Below are positions 8,703-15,780 of a stretch of 64,000 nucleotides of DNA, piece by piece. Position numbers and translations under genes: made by a program. The notes below the pieces were generated by a model that worked only from the letters and a program-made list of their open reading frames with translations, did not search any database and was not told where the DNA came from. Within the stretch, counting starts at the first letter, position 1. Every line of letters begins with the position of its first letter. The DNA comes from Serinicoccus kebangsaanensis (lineage in GTDB: Bacteria > Actinomycetota > Actinomycetes > Actinomycetales > Dermatophilaceae), in NCBI RefSeq assembly GCF_008919445.1, contig NZ_VSLG01000001.1, forward strand, positions 248,001 to 312,000, read 5' to 3'.

Positions 8703-9467
8703 ATGAGCACGATCGGGATCCTCTATCCCGGCCACAGCGCGGAGGACGACTACCCGTGGGTGGAGCAGCACCTGCGCACCCACGGCCAGCAGCTCTCGCT
8801 GCCGCTGGTGCACACCAGCGTCGGCGAGGACGCGCACCGCGTCGACGCGTTGCTCGACCTCGGCGGCCCCGGGCGGCTCGCCGAGGGGGCGGACCAGCTG
8901 CCGCACGGCTGCGACGCCGTGGTGTGGGCCTGCACCTCCGGGAGCTTCGTCTTCGGCACCGACGGCGCGCGCCGACAGGTGGACCGGCTGGCGGCGCACA
9001 CCGGGCTGCCCACCACCTCCACGTCGCTCGCCTTCGTGCGGGCCTGCCGGGTGCTCGGGCTGACCCGGGTGGCCGTGGCCGCGTCCTACCCGCAGGACGT
9101 CGCAGAGGCGTTCGTCACCTTCCTCGGCGACGCCGGCATCACGGTGACCGCCATGGGCAGCCACGACATCGTCACCGCCGCCGAGGTGGGCACCTTGGGT
9201 CGCGAGGAGGTGCTGCGCCTCGCCGGCGGGGTCGACCGGGTCGGTGCGGAGGCGGTGCTCGTCCCGGACACCGCCATGCACACCCTCCGGTGGATCACCG
9301 AGCTGGAGACCGAGCTCGGCACCACGGTGCTCACCGCCAACCAGGTGACCGTCCACGCCGGCCTCGGCCTGGTCGGCGCGGTCCCCGCCGCACCCGGCCT
9401 CGGTCGCCTCTTCGAGGCCGACGTCCAGGAGCGCGGGAGCACGTCGTCGACAGGGGCGAGGGCATGA
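8703..9467 (+). CDS. EutA-like Asp/Glu racemase-fold protein (second paralogue, second Cys lost)
   Basis: A 254-residue paralogue of the protein at 1291. The first cysteine motif is kept (WACTSGSFVFG, Cys 77), but the second is changed: where the paralogue has ISCTNL this one has VPDTAM, with Asp 189 in place of the cysteine. The second half keeps the conserved TANQVT segment of the family. Loss of one cysteine rules out the standard two-base racemisation and points to a one-cysteine chemistry or a changed partner role; which of these is not known. The ATG lies in a weak GGGGCGTGGTGC context, 55 bp after the operator. The stop overlaps the start of the regulator gene (ATGA), tying its expression to that of the regulator. 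Confidence 0.8.
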   Translation: MSTIGILYPGHSAEDDYPWVEQHLRTHGQQLSLPLVHTSVGEDAHRVDALLDLGGPGRLAEGADQLPHGCDAVVWACTSGSFVFGTDGARRQVDRLAAHTGLPTTSTSLAFVRACRVLGLTRVAVAASYPQDVAEAFVTFLGDAGITVTAMGSHDIVTAAEVGTLGREEVLRLAGGVDRVGAEAVLVPDTAMHTLRWITELETELGTTVLTANQVTVHAGLGLVGAVPAAPGLGRLFEADVQERGSTSSTGARA

Positions 9468-10186
9468 CCATGCACGCACAGCGCAGCACGACGCCCGCAC
9501 TGCACCCGGTCCCCCGCGAGTCCACACCGAGCATGGTCGCCTCCCGGATCCGGGAGGCCATCGCGCAGGGTGAGATCGCGCCGGGCAGCCAGCTGGGCGA
9601 GGTGGAGTATGCCGCGCGCCTGGGGGTCAGCAGGGGCCCGCTGCGGGAGGGGCTGCAGCGGCTGACCCAGGAGGGGCTGCTGGTCGCGCACCGCAACCGG
9701 GGCCTGTTCGTCGTGGAGATGACCGATGCCCGGGTGCGCGACCTCTACCTCGCCCGCGCGGCCATCGAGCGCGCGGCCGGCGGCCGCATCCACGAGACGT
9801 GCTCCGCGGACACGTCCGCGGCGCTGCTGGCCGTCGTCGACGAGATGGCGGCGGCCGCCGCCGTCCGCGACGTGCGCGCCGTCAGCCTGGCGGACATCCA
9901 CTTCCACCAGGTCCTGGTGGAGCACGCGGACAGCCCGCACCTGTCCCGGATCCACGCGACCCTGCTCACCGAGACCCGGATGTGCATCCACCTGCTCGAG
10001 CCGACCTACGCGGTCGACGAGGCGCGGGTCGGGGAGCACCGGGAGATCGCCCGGTCCCTCGGCGCCGGGGATCCACGGCATACCGACGCGCTGATCGTGC
10101 AGCACATGCTGGACGCGCTGCAGCGGCTCACAGGGTCCACCGCGGGCAGCCTCACCGACGACTCGGGCGGACCTCAGCCCTCCTGA
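9464..10186 (+). CDS. GntR-family transcriptional regulator, FCD (FadR-like) subfamily
   Basis: A 240-residue regulator. A winged helix-turn-helix covers residues about 20-85 (MVASRIREAIAQGEIAPGSQL, then EYAARLGVSRGPLREGLQRL and a wing ending NRGLFVVEM). An all-helical FCD ligand domain follows, with DIHFHQVLVEHADSPHL and a later EHREIARSL supplying the metal/ligand histidines of this class. FCD regulators usually sense carboxylic acids made from their substrate. Four palindromes of the type bound by this family flank the cluster's promoters, including the one in front of its own operon, so it is the obvious cluster regulator, probably a repressor. In most known ectoine clusters this job belongs to EnuR, a MocR-type protein. 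The 3' end overlaps the convergent aldehyde dehydrogenase gene by 13 bp. Confidence 0.92.
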   Translation: MTMHAQRSTTPALHPVPRESTPSMVASRIREAIAQGEIAPGSQLGEVEYAARLGVSRGPLREGLQRLTQEGLLVAHRNRGLFVVEMTDARVRDLYLARAAIERAAGGRIHETCSADTSAALLAVVDEMAAAAAVRDVRAVSLADIHFHQVLVEHADSPHLSRIHATLLTETRMCIHLLEPTYAVDEARVGEHREIARSLGAGDPRHTDALIVQHMLDALQRLTGSTAGSLTDDSGGPQPS

Positions 10187-11682
10187 TCCGCTGGTCGCGG
10201 GCCGGCGATGCCGACGTACTTGATCTCGAGGAACTCGTCGATGCCGACCGAGCCGCCCTCACGCCCCAGGCCGGACTCCTTGATCCCGCCGAAGGGGGCC
10301 GCCGGGTTGGACACGACGCCCTGGTTGAGCCCGACCATCCCGGACTCCAGCCCCTCGGCCATCCGCAGCGCCCGGTCGAGGTCCCGGGTGTAGACGTAGG
10401 ACACCAGGCCGTAGGGCGTGTCGTTCGCCAGCCCGAGCACCTCGGCCTCAGAGGTGAAGGGGGTCAGCGGGGCGACCGGCCCGAAGATCTCCTCGCTGGC
10501 CATCCTGGCCTGCGGCGAGACCCCGGTGAGGACCGTCGGCGGGTAGAAGTAGCCCTCACCCTCCGGCACCGTCCCCCCGGTGAGCACCTCGGCACCACCG
10601 TCGACCGCGTCCTGCACCAGCTCGGCGACCTTGTCCTGCGCCGCCTGGTCGATCAGCGGACCGACCGTGACGTCCTCGCGCGTGCCCGGCCCGACCGACA
10701 GCCCGCCCATCTCGGCCGCGAGCCGACGCCCGAACTCCTGGACCACCGACTCCTGCACGTAGATCCGGTTGGCCGCCGTGCAGGCCTCGCCCATGTTGCG
10801 CATCTTGGCGGCCATCGCCCCGGCGACGGCGTCGTCCAGGTCGGCGTCGTCGAAGACGATGAAGGGTGCGTTGCCACCGAGCTCCATGGACGTCCGCAGC
10901 ACCCGCTCGGCGCACTGCTCGAGCAGCACCTTGCCCACCTTCGTCGACCCGGTGAACGACAGCTTGCGCGCCTGCCCGGAGCGGATCATCGGCTCCATCA
11001 GCGCCCCCGCCCCGGTGGTGGTGACCGCGTTGACCGCGCCGGAGGGCACTCCCACCTCGTCCAGGATCTGCACCAGTGCCAGCATCGACAGCGGCGTCTG
11101 CTGGGCCGGCTTGATGACGCTGGTGCAGCCGGCGGCGAGGGCCGGACCGATCTTGCGGGTCCCCATGGCCATCGGGAAGTTCCAGGGCGTGATGAGCAGC
11201 GAGGGGCCGACCGGCTGGCGCATCACCAGGAAGCGGGCGTTGCCCGCGGGAGCCGTCTGGTAGCCGCCGTCGATCCGCAGCGCCTCCTCCGCGAAGTGGC
11301 GCAGGAACTCCGCGGCATAGGTCACCTCGCCCTTGGCCTCGGCCAGCGGCTTGCCCATCTCGAGGGTCATCACCAGCGCCAGCTCGTCGGCTCGGTCCAT
11401 GACCGCCTGGTATGCGGCGTTCAGCCAGTCGGCGCGCTGGCGCGGTGACGTGGCCGCCAGCTCCGGCTGCACCTGCGCGGCCGCCTCGAGCGCGCGCAGA
11501 CCATCCTGGGGTCCGGCGTCGGCGACGCTGGCGACCGCCTGCCCGGTGGCGGGATCGAGCACGTCGAAGCGCTCCCCCGTCTCGGCTCCCACCCACTCCC
11601 CGGCGATGAACAGGTCGGTCGGCACCCGGTGCAACGCACCTGCCCTCGTCGTTGCCTCAGCCTCTGCTTGCCCGTTGCCCAC
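10174..11682 (-). CDS. NAD(P)-dependent aldehyde dehydrogenase (succinate/aspartate-semialdehyde type)
   Basis: A 502-residue aldehyde dehydrogenase of the GabD/DoeC type. It shows ITPWNFPMAMGTRKIGPALA near residue 165, the glycine motif LSFTGSTKVGK near 245, catalytic Glu in TSMELGGNAPFIVFDDADLD near 268 and catalytic Cys in NMGEACTAANRIYV near 302. The start is GTG 11682 because an AAGGAGG ribosome-binding site lies exactly 6 bases ahead of it. In an ectoine pathway this enzyme would oxidise aspartate semialdehyde to aspartate (role of DoeC); GabD-like succinate semialdehyde oxidation is the alternative. It is transcribed divergently from the class III aminotransferase, from a shared region carrying an operator, which fits consecutive steps of one pathway. 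Confidence 0.9.
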   Translation of the reverse strand: MGNGQAEAEATTRAGALHRVPTDLFIAGEWVGAETGERFDVLDPATGQAVASVADAGPQDGLRALEAAAQVQPELAATSPRQRADWLNAAYQAVMDRADELALVMTLEMGKPLAEAKGEVTYAAEFLRHFAEEALRIDGGYQTAPAGNARFLVMRQPVGPSLLITPWNFPMAMGTRKIGPALAAGCTSVIKPAQQTPLSMLALVQILDEVGVPSGAVNAVTTTGAGALMEPMIRSGQARKLSFTGSTKVGKVLLEQCAERVLRTSMELGGNAPFIVFDDADLDDAVAGAMAAKMRNMGEACTAANRIYVQESVVQEFGRRLAAEMGGLSVGPGTREDVTVGPLIDQAAQDKVAELVQDAVDGGAEVLTGGTVPEGEGYFYPPTVLTGVSPQARMASEEIFGPVAPLTPFTSEAEVLGLANDTPYGLVSYVYTRDLDRALRMAEGLESGMVGLNQGVVSNPAAPFGGIKESGLGREGGSVGIDEFLEIKYVGIAGPRPADQEG

Positions 11683-11707
11683 GATCGACCTCCTTGCGGT
11701 ACGTTCA

Positions 11708-11721
11708 GATTGTCGACAATC
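11708..11721. promoter_or_regulatory. Operator palindrome between aldehyde dehydrogenase and class III aminotransferase
   Basis: GATTGTCGACAATC is a perfect palindrome of all 14 bases. It lies 25 bp from the dehydrogenase start and 21 bp from the aminotransferase start, in a 60-bp divergent promoter region. It is the third exact member of the cluster operator family. Confidence 0.85.
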
Positions 11722-11742
11722 TACCAACGTCAGGAGCCGACC

Positions 11743-12993
11743 GTGGCGCACCTCAGCCCGCTGCTCAAACAGGCCACCCCCGTCATCGCCGACCGCGGCC
11801 AGGGCGCGGTCCTGTGGGACGAGCAGGGCGACCGATACCTCGACTTCACCGCCGGCATCGGCGTGACCAGCACGGGGCACGCCCATCCCGACGTCGTGCG
11901 AGCGGCGACCGAGCAGGTCGCCAAGATCATCCACGCGCAGTACACCACCGTCATGCACCGGCCGCTGCTGGACCTGGTGGACCGGATGTCGGAGGTGCTG
12001 CCGACGGGGCTGGACTCGATGTTCTTCGTGAACTCGGGCTCGGAGGCGGTCGAGGCCGCGCTCCGCCTGGCGCGGCAGGCGACCGGCCGGCCCAACGTCA
12101 TCACCTTCCACGGGGGTTTCCACGGGCGCACGGTCGCGGCGGCGTCGATGACGACCTCGGGCACCAAGTTCCGCTCCGGGTTCGCGCCGCTCATGCCCGG
12201 CGTCGCGGTCGCGCCCTTCCCCCACCCCACCCACTACGGCTGGAGCCAGGAGGAGGCCACCACCTTCGCGCTGCGCGAGCTCGACTACCTGCTCCAGACC
12301 ATCAGCTCCCCGCAGGACACCGCCGCCTTCCTCGTCGAGCCGGTGCTCGGCGAGGGCGGCTACGTCCCCGCCTCCGCCGAGTTCCTGGCCGGTCTGCGCG
12401 AGCGGGCCGACCGGCACGGCATCCTGCTGGTCCTGGACGAGGTGCAGACCGGGTGGGGGCGGACCGGGAGGTTCTGGGGGCACGAGCACTTCGGCGTCAC
12501 GCCCGACGTCCTCATCACCGCCAAGGGGATCGCCTCGGGCTTCCCCCTGTCCGGGATCGCGGCCTCCGAGGAGCTGATGAGCCGTGCCTGGCCCGGGTCC
12601 CAGGGCGGCACGTACGGCGCCAACGCGGTCGCCTGCGCCGCCGCCCTGGCCACGCTGGACGTGATGCAGCGGGAGGACCTCGTGGGGAACGCCGCGGCCC
12701 GCGGCCAGCAGCTCCGCGGTCGGCTGCTGGCCGCCGCGGACGCGCATACCGCCATCACCGACGTGCGCGGTCTGGGGCTCATGCTCGGTGCGGAGTTCCG
12801 CACGGCGGACGGCGTGCCGGACGGCGAGACCGCCGCCCGCGCCCAGCGGGCGGCCGCGGACCACGGGCTGCTGCTGCTCACCTGCGGCGCGTGGTCGCAG
12901 GTGGTGCGCTTCATCCCCGCCCTCGTGGTCACCGAGGAGCAGGTGGACGAGGCCGGGGACGCCTGGGAGAAGACGCTCGCCGACGTGCTCTGA
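11743..12993 (+). CDS. Class III PLP aminotransferase (diaminobutyrate/4-aminobutyrate type)
   Basis: A 416-residue class III transaminase. Motifs: YLDFTAGIGVTSTGHAHP near residue 28, FFVNSGSEAVEAALRLAR near 93, FHGGFHGRT near 124, LLVLDEVQTGWGRTGRFW near 227 and the PLP lysine in DVLITAKGIASGFPLSG near 258. Homologues act on the omega-amino group of 2,4-diaminobutyrate, GABA or ornithine. The partner aldehyde dehydrogenase is divergent across 60 bp, so the pair would turn diaminobutyrate into aspartate via the semialdehyde (DoeD-DoeC logic), or GABA into succinate. The start is GTG 11743 with CAGGAG 7 bases upstream. The intervening stretch to the convergent nucleoside hydrolase gene is only 50 bp. 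Confidence 0.88.
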   Translation: MAHLSPLLKQATPVIADRGQGAVLWDEQGDRYLDFTAGIGVTSTGHAHPDVVRAATEQVAKIIHAQYTTVMHRPLLDLVDRMSEVLPTGLDSMFFVNSGSEAVEAALRLARQATGRPNVITFHGGFHGRTVAAASMTTSGTKFRSGFAPLMPGVAVAPFPHPTHYGWSQEEATTFALRELDYLLQTISSPQDTAAFLVEPVLGEGGYVPASAEFLAGLRERADRHGILLVLDEVQTGWGRTGRFWGHEHFGVTPDVLITAKGIASGFPLSGIAASEELMSRAWPGSQGGTYGANAVACAAALATLDVMQREDLVGNAAARGQQLRGRLLAAADAHTAITDVRGLGLMLGAEFRTADGVPDGETAARAQRAAADHGLLLLTCGAWSQVVRFIPALVVTEEQVDEAGDAWEKTLADVL

Positions 12994-13043
12994 GCACTCA
13001 CGTCACCCGCCCGCCCGGGTCGACGACACGTGCAGGTGCCCGC

Positions 13044-14018
13044 TCACCCCAGTCCGGCGGTGAGGCGCTGCACCGAGTCCACGATCAGGTCGCAGAAGCG
13101 GTCGTGGTCGATCTCGGTGGCCACGGTGTGCCGGAAGTCCACCTGGTCGCGGGCCGTGCCGCCGAAGTGCCGCATCCCGCCCATCCGCTCGAAGTTGCAC
13201 ACCGTCATCCCGGTGGTCCACCGGCCCGCGACCTCGACCCGGACGTCAGCCTTCTCGGTCGCGAAGATGGTGGGGTCGATCAGGGCCGCGACGCAACAGG
13301 CGTCGTGGATCGCCGGGTGGGCCAGCTGCAGCAGGCCACCGTGGGTGGTGTCGATGAAGTCCCAGATGTCGAGGACGAAGGTCGAGACCGGACCACCCAC
13401 CGCCCGGACCCGCTCCTGCAGCTCGGGCGTCGCCTGAGCCTGGTGGGTCAGGTCCAGGCCGAACATGGTCACCTCCCAGTCGGCCCGGAGGACGATGTCC
13501 GCGGCGTGCGGGTCGGCATAGACGTTGAACTCCGCCGCCGGGGTGATGTTGCCGCGGGTGAGGGCACCTCCCATGCAGACGACGCCCTTGACCCGGTCCA
13601 CGATGCGCGGCTCCTTGCGCGCCGCGAGGGCGATGTTCGTGAACGGGCCGACGGGCACCAGCGTGACCGTGCCCGGCTCGTGTGACATCACCGTGTCGAC
13701 GATGAGGTCGACCGCGTGCCGCTCGTCCAGGTCGAAGGTCGCCGGCGGCAGCACCGGACCGTCGAGCCCGGTCTCCCCGTGGATCTCGATGGCAAGCACC
13801 TGATCGGCCACGACCGGGCGGGAAGCCCCCCGCGCCACGGGGACCTCGATGCCGTAGACGGCGCACGTCGCCAGGGCGTTGCGCGTCGTGTGGTCGACGT
13901 CGTGGTTGCCCGACACGGTGGTGATCCCGAGCAGCTCGATCGCCGGGCTCGCCGCGGCCAGGAGGATCGCGATCGCGTCGTCGTGACCGGGATCGCAGTC
14001 CAGGATGATCTTCTCCAT
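13044..14018 (-). CDS. Nucleoside hydrolase (inosine/uridine-preferring family)
   Basis: A 324-residue nucleoside hydrolase, which cleaves ribonucleosides to ribose and base. The calcium-binding signature ILDCDPGHDDAIAILLAA is at the N-terminus; VPVGPFTNIALAAR near residue 122, MGGALTRGNITPAAEFN near 150 and IHDACCVAALIDP near 240 complete the active site. The His of IHDACC corresponds to the catalytic/leaving-group histidine region. The gene follows the BCCT carrier gene by 24 bp on the same strand and should be co-transcribed with it under the operator at 15713. A nucleoside hydrolase is not part of known ectoine pathways, so its place here is odd: it may attack a different N-glycoside or reflect a broader substrate range of the cluster. 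Confidence 0.9.
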   Translation of the reverse strand: MEKIILDCDPGHDDAIAILLAAASPAIELLGITTVSGNHDVDHTTRNALATCAVYGIEVPVARGASRPVVADQVLAIEIHGETGLDGPVLPPATFDLDERHAVDLIVDTVMSHEPGTVTLVPVGPFTNIALAARKEPRIVDRVKGVVCMGGALTRGNITPAAEFNVYADPHAADIVLRADWEVTMFGLDLTHQAQATPELQERVRAVGGPVSTFVLDIWDFIDTTHGGLLQLAHPAIHDACCVAALIDPTIFATEKADVRVEVAGRWTTGMTVCNFERMGGMRHFGGTARDQVDFRHTVATEIDHDRFCDLIVDSVQRLTAGLG

Positions 14019-14042
14019 GGACCGGATCCTCGCACGACCGGG

Positions 14043-15683
14043 TCAGGCCGTGGGCGTCTCCTCCGGCTCCCGGTCGGCCTCCTCCGGGTCCCGGTTGATC
14101 TCCTCCTGCGGGGTGACGCTCTCGTCGCCGCGCGCCACCCGCCGCTTCTCCGACTTCAGCCCGACGAAGAGCGCCGGGATCATCGCGAAGACCAGGATGA
14201 AGATGGGCAGCCCGACCACGGTGATGACCTCCTGCAGGGCGGGGAGGGCCTCGTCGCCGCCGAGCACGATGAGCAGGGCCGCGAGGGCACCGAGGCAGAC
14301 CGCCCAGAAGACGCGCTGAGCGACGGGTCCCTCCTCGTTCTCACCGCTGCAGAGCATGTCGATGACCAGGGCCGCGGAGTCGGCCGACGTCGCGAAGAAG
14401 AGCGCGACGATGACGACCACCAGACCCTGCATCAGCGTGGTCAGGGGGAAGTTCTCGAAGAAGGTGAACATCGCGAGCGGCACGCTCTCGGCCACGGCGG
14501 CCGACACGGGCCCACCGTCTCCACCGATGCCGTCGATGTTCATGGCGGACCAGCCGAAGATCACGAACCAGATGAGGGTGAACAGCGAAGGCGCCACGAG
14601 GACCCCGCCGACGAACTCGCGCACCGTGCGACCACGGGAGATCCGCGCCAGGAAGACGCCCATGAACGGCGCCCAGGTCACGGTCCAGGCCCAGTAGAAG
14701 ACGGTCCAGCCGGCCTGCCAGCCCCATCCGTCGGCCTGGGTGGCGTTGGCCAGCGCGTCGTTCCAGAAGGCCAGCGACGGCAGCGCCGCCAAGTAGTTGC
14801 CGGCGCTCTCGATCAGCTCACGCAGCAGGAAGACCGTGGCGCCGCCCGTGAACAGGACGAAGATCATCATGCCGACCGCCATCCCGATGTTGAGGTTGGA
14901 CAGCCGCTTGATCCCCTTGTCCAGCCCCACGGCGACCGAGACGGTCGCGACCGCGGTGAGCACGGTGATGACCACGACCCGGATGAAGACGCTGTCGCCG
15001 ACACCGGTCAGCTCGGAGAGCCCGGCGCTGATCTGGGAGGTGCCCAGGCCCAGGCTGACCGCGAGACCGAAGAGGGTGCCGAGCACGGCGAAGACGTCGA
15101 TGGTCTTGCCGATCGGGCCGTGGATCCGCTCCTTGAGAAAGGGGTAGAACACCGAGCTGACCCGCATGGGCAGGTCGTAGCGGTAGATGAAGAAGCCGAA
15201 CGCCAGACCGGGCAGGGTGAAGATGGCCCAGGTGTGCAGGCCGAGGTGGTAGAGCGCGACGTTCATCGCGTCCTCGGCCGCCTGCGCGCTGTAGGGCTCG
15301 ACGCCCGGGAAGGGCGGGGTGGTGAAGTGCGAGATGGGCTCGGCGACGCCCCAGAACATCAGCACGGTGCCGATGCCTCCGGCGAACAGCATGGTGAACC
15401 AGGAGGTGCGCGTGTAGGCGGCCTCCTCGTCCCCCTTGCCGAGCTTGAGGTCGCCGTACTTGCTGCTGGCGATCCAGATCAGGAAGACCAGCCAGACGGT
15501 GACGCCGAAGATGAAAAACCACCCTAGGTTGGTCGTCACCCACGTCCGCGCGGCGGCGAAGCCGTCACCGATGCTCGCGGGGAAGAGCAGCAGCAGGGCC
15601 AGGATGAGGACCATGAGGCCGGCCGACGTGAAGAAGATCTGCGGGTTGGTGCGCAACCCGAGGCGTTGGGCAAGTGCGTCCAC
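14043..15683 (-). CDS. BCCT-family osmolyte transporter (catabolic-cluster copy)
   Basis: A 546-residue, 12-helix carrier of the betaine-choline-carnitine family. The TM3/TM4 region reads MLFAGGIGTVLMFWGVAEPI, and the TM8 tryptophan box reads WTVFYWAWTVTWAPFMGVF, followed by ARISRGRTVREF. A charged tail of about 45 residues follows the last helix. The glycine stretch differs from the GMGIG/GIGIG form of betaine carriers (here GGIGT), so the coupling ion or substrate may differ. An open frame extends to 15743 but would run through the operator; GTG 15683, with AGGGA 7 bases ahead, is the better start. The gene heads an operon with the nucleoside hydrolase. It is the likely importer of the cluster's substrate, ectoine or a betaine-like compound (inference). 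Confidence 0.9.
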   Translation of the reverse strand: MDALAQRLGLRTNPQIFFTSAGLMVLILALLLLFPASIGDGFAAARTWVTTNLGWFFIFGVTVWLVFLIWIASSKYGDLKLGKGDEEAAYTRTSWFTMLFAGGIGTVLMFWGVAEPISHFTTPPFPGVEPYSAQAAEDAMNVALYHLGLHTWAIFTLPGLAFGFFIYRYDLPMRVSSVFYPFLKERIHGPIGKTIDVFAVLGTLFGLAVSLGLGTSQISAGLSELTGVGDSVFIRVVVITVLTAVATVSVAVGLDKGIKRLSNLNIGMAVGMMIFVLFTGGATVFLLRELIESAGNYLAALPSLAFWNDALANATQADGWGWQAGWTVFYWAWTVTWAPFMGVFLARISRGRTVREFVGGVLVAPSLFTLIWFVIFGWSAMNIDGIGGDGGPVSAAVAESVPLAMFTFFENFPLTTLMQGLVVVIVALFFATSADSAALVIDMLCSGENEEGPVAQRVFWAVCLGALAALLIVLGGDEALPALQEVITVVGLPIFILVFAMIPALFVGLKSEKRRVARGDESVTPQEEINRDPEEADREPEETPTA

Positions 15684-15712
15684 GGTGAATTCCCTAGGGC
15701 TAGATTTTGTCT

Positions 15713-15726
15713 TTTTGTTGACAATC
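15713..15726. promoter_or_regulatory. Degenerate operator in front of BCCT-nucleoside hydrolase operon
   Basis: On the minus strand this reads GATTGTCAACAAAA, matching the cluster operator GATTGTCNACAATC at 12 of 14 bases, with the left half perfect. It sits 30 bp upstream of the BCCT start in an unusually AT-rich stretch. A second GACAAAATC, about 8 bases further on, could form a wider inverted repeat with the left half. Confidence 0.65.
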
Positions 15727-15780
15727 TGACCATAGCGAGACATTCACGGCATGGCTAGCCTGACACTCGACGTGCCCTGC

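Noticed and set aside
5797-8706. Very long plus-strand open frame (969 codons) opposite the FAD oxidase gene
   Set aside because: It is a shadow of a GC-rich gene: the product is rich in Gly, Arg, Val and His without motifs, while the minus strand encodes clear FAD and Fe-S domains.
8703-9467. Second EutA-like gene as a pseudogene
   Set aside because: The frame is intact, codon bias is normal and both ends are linked to neighbours by overlap or operator; only one active-site residue is changed.
15684-15743. Longer BCCT start at 15743 (opening MSRYGQIVNKKT)
   Set aside because: The extension would be translated from the operator and promoter DNA; GTG 15683 has a ribosome-binding site and gives the normal N-terminus.
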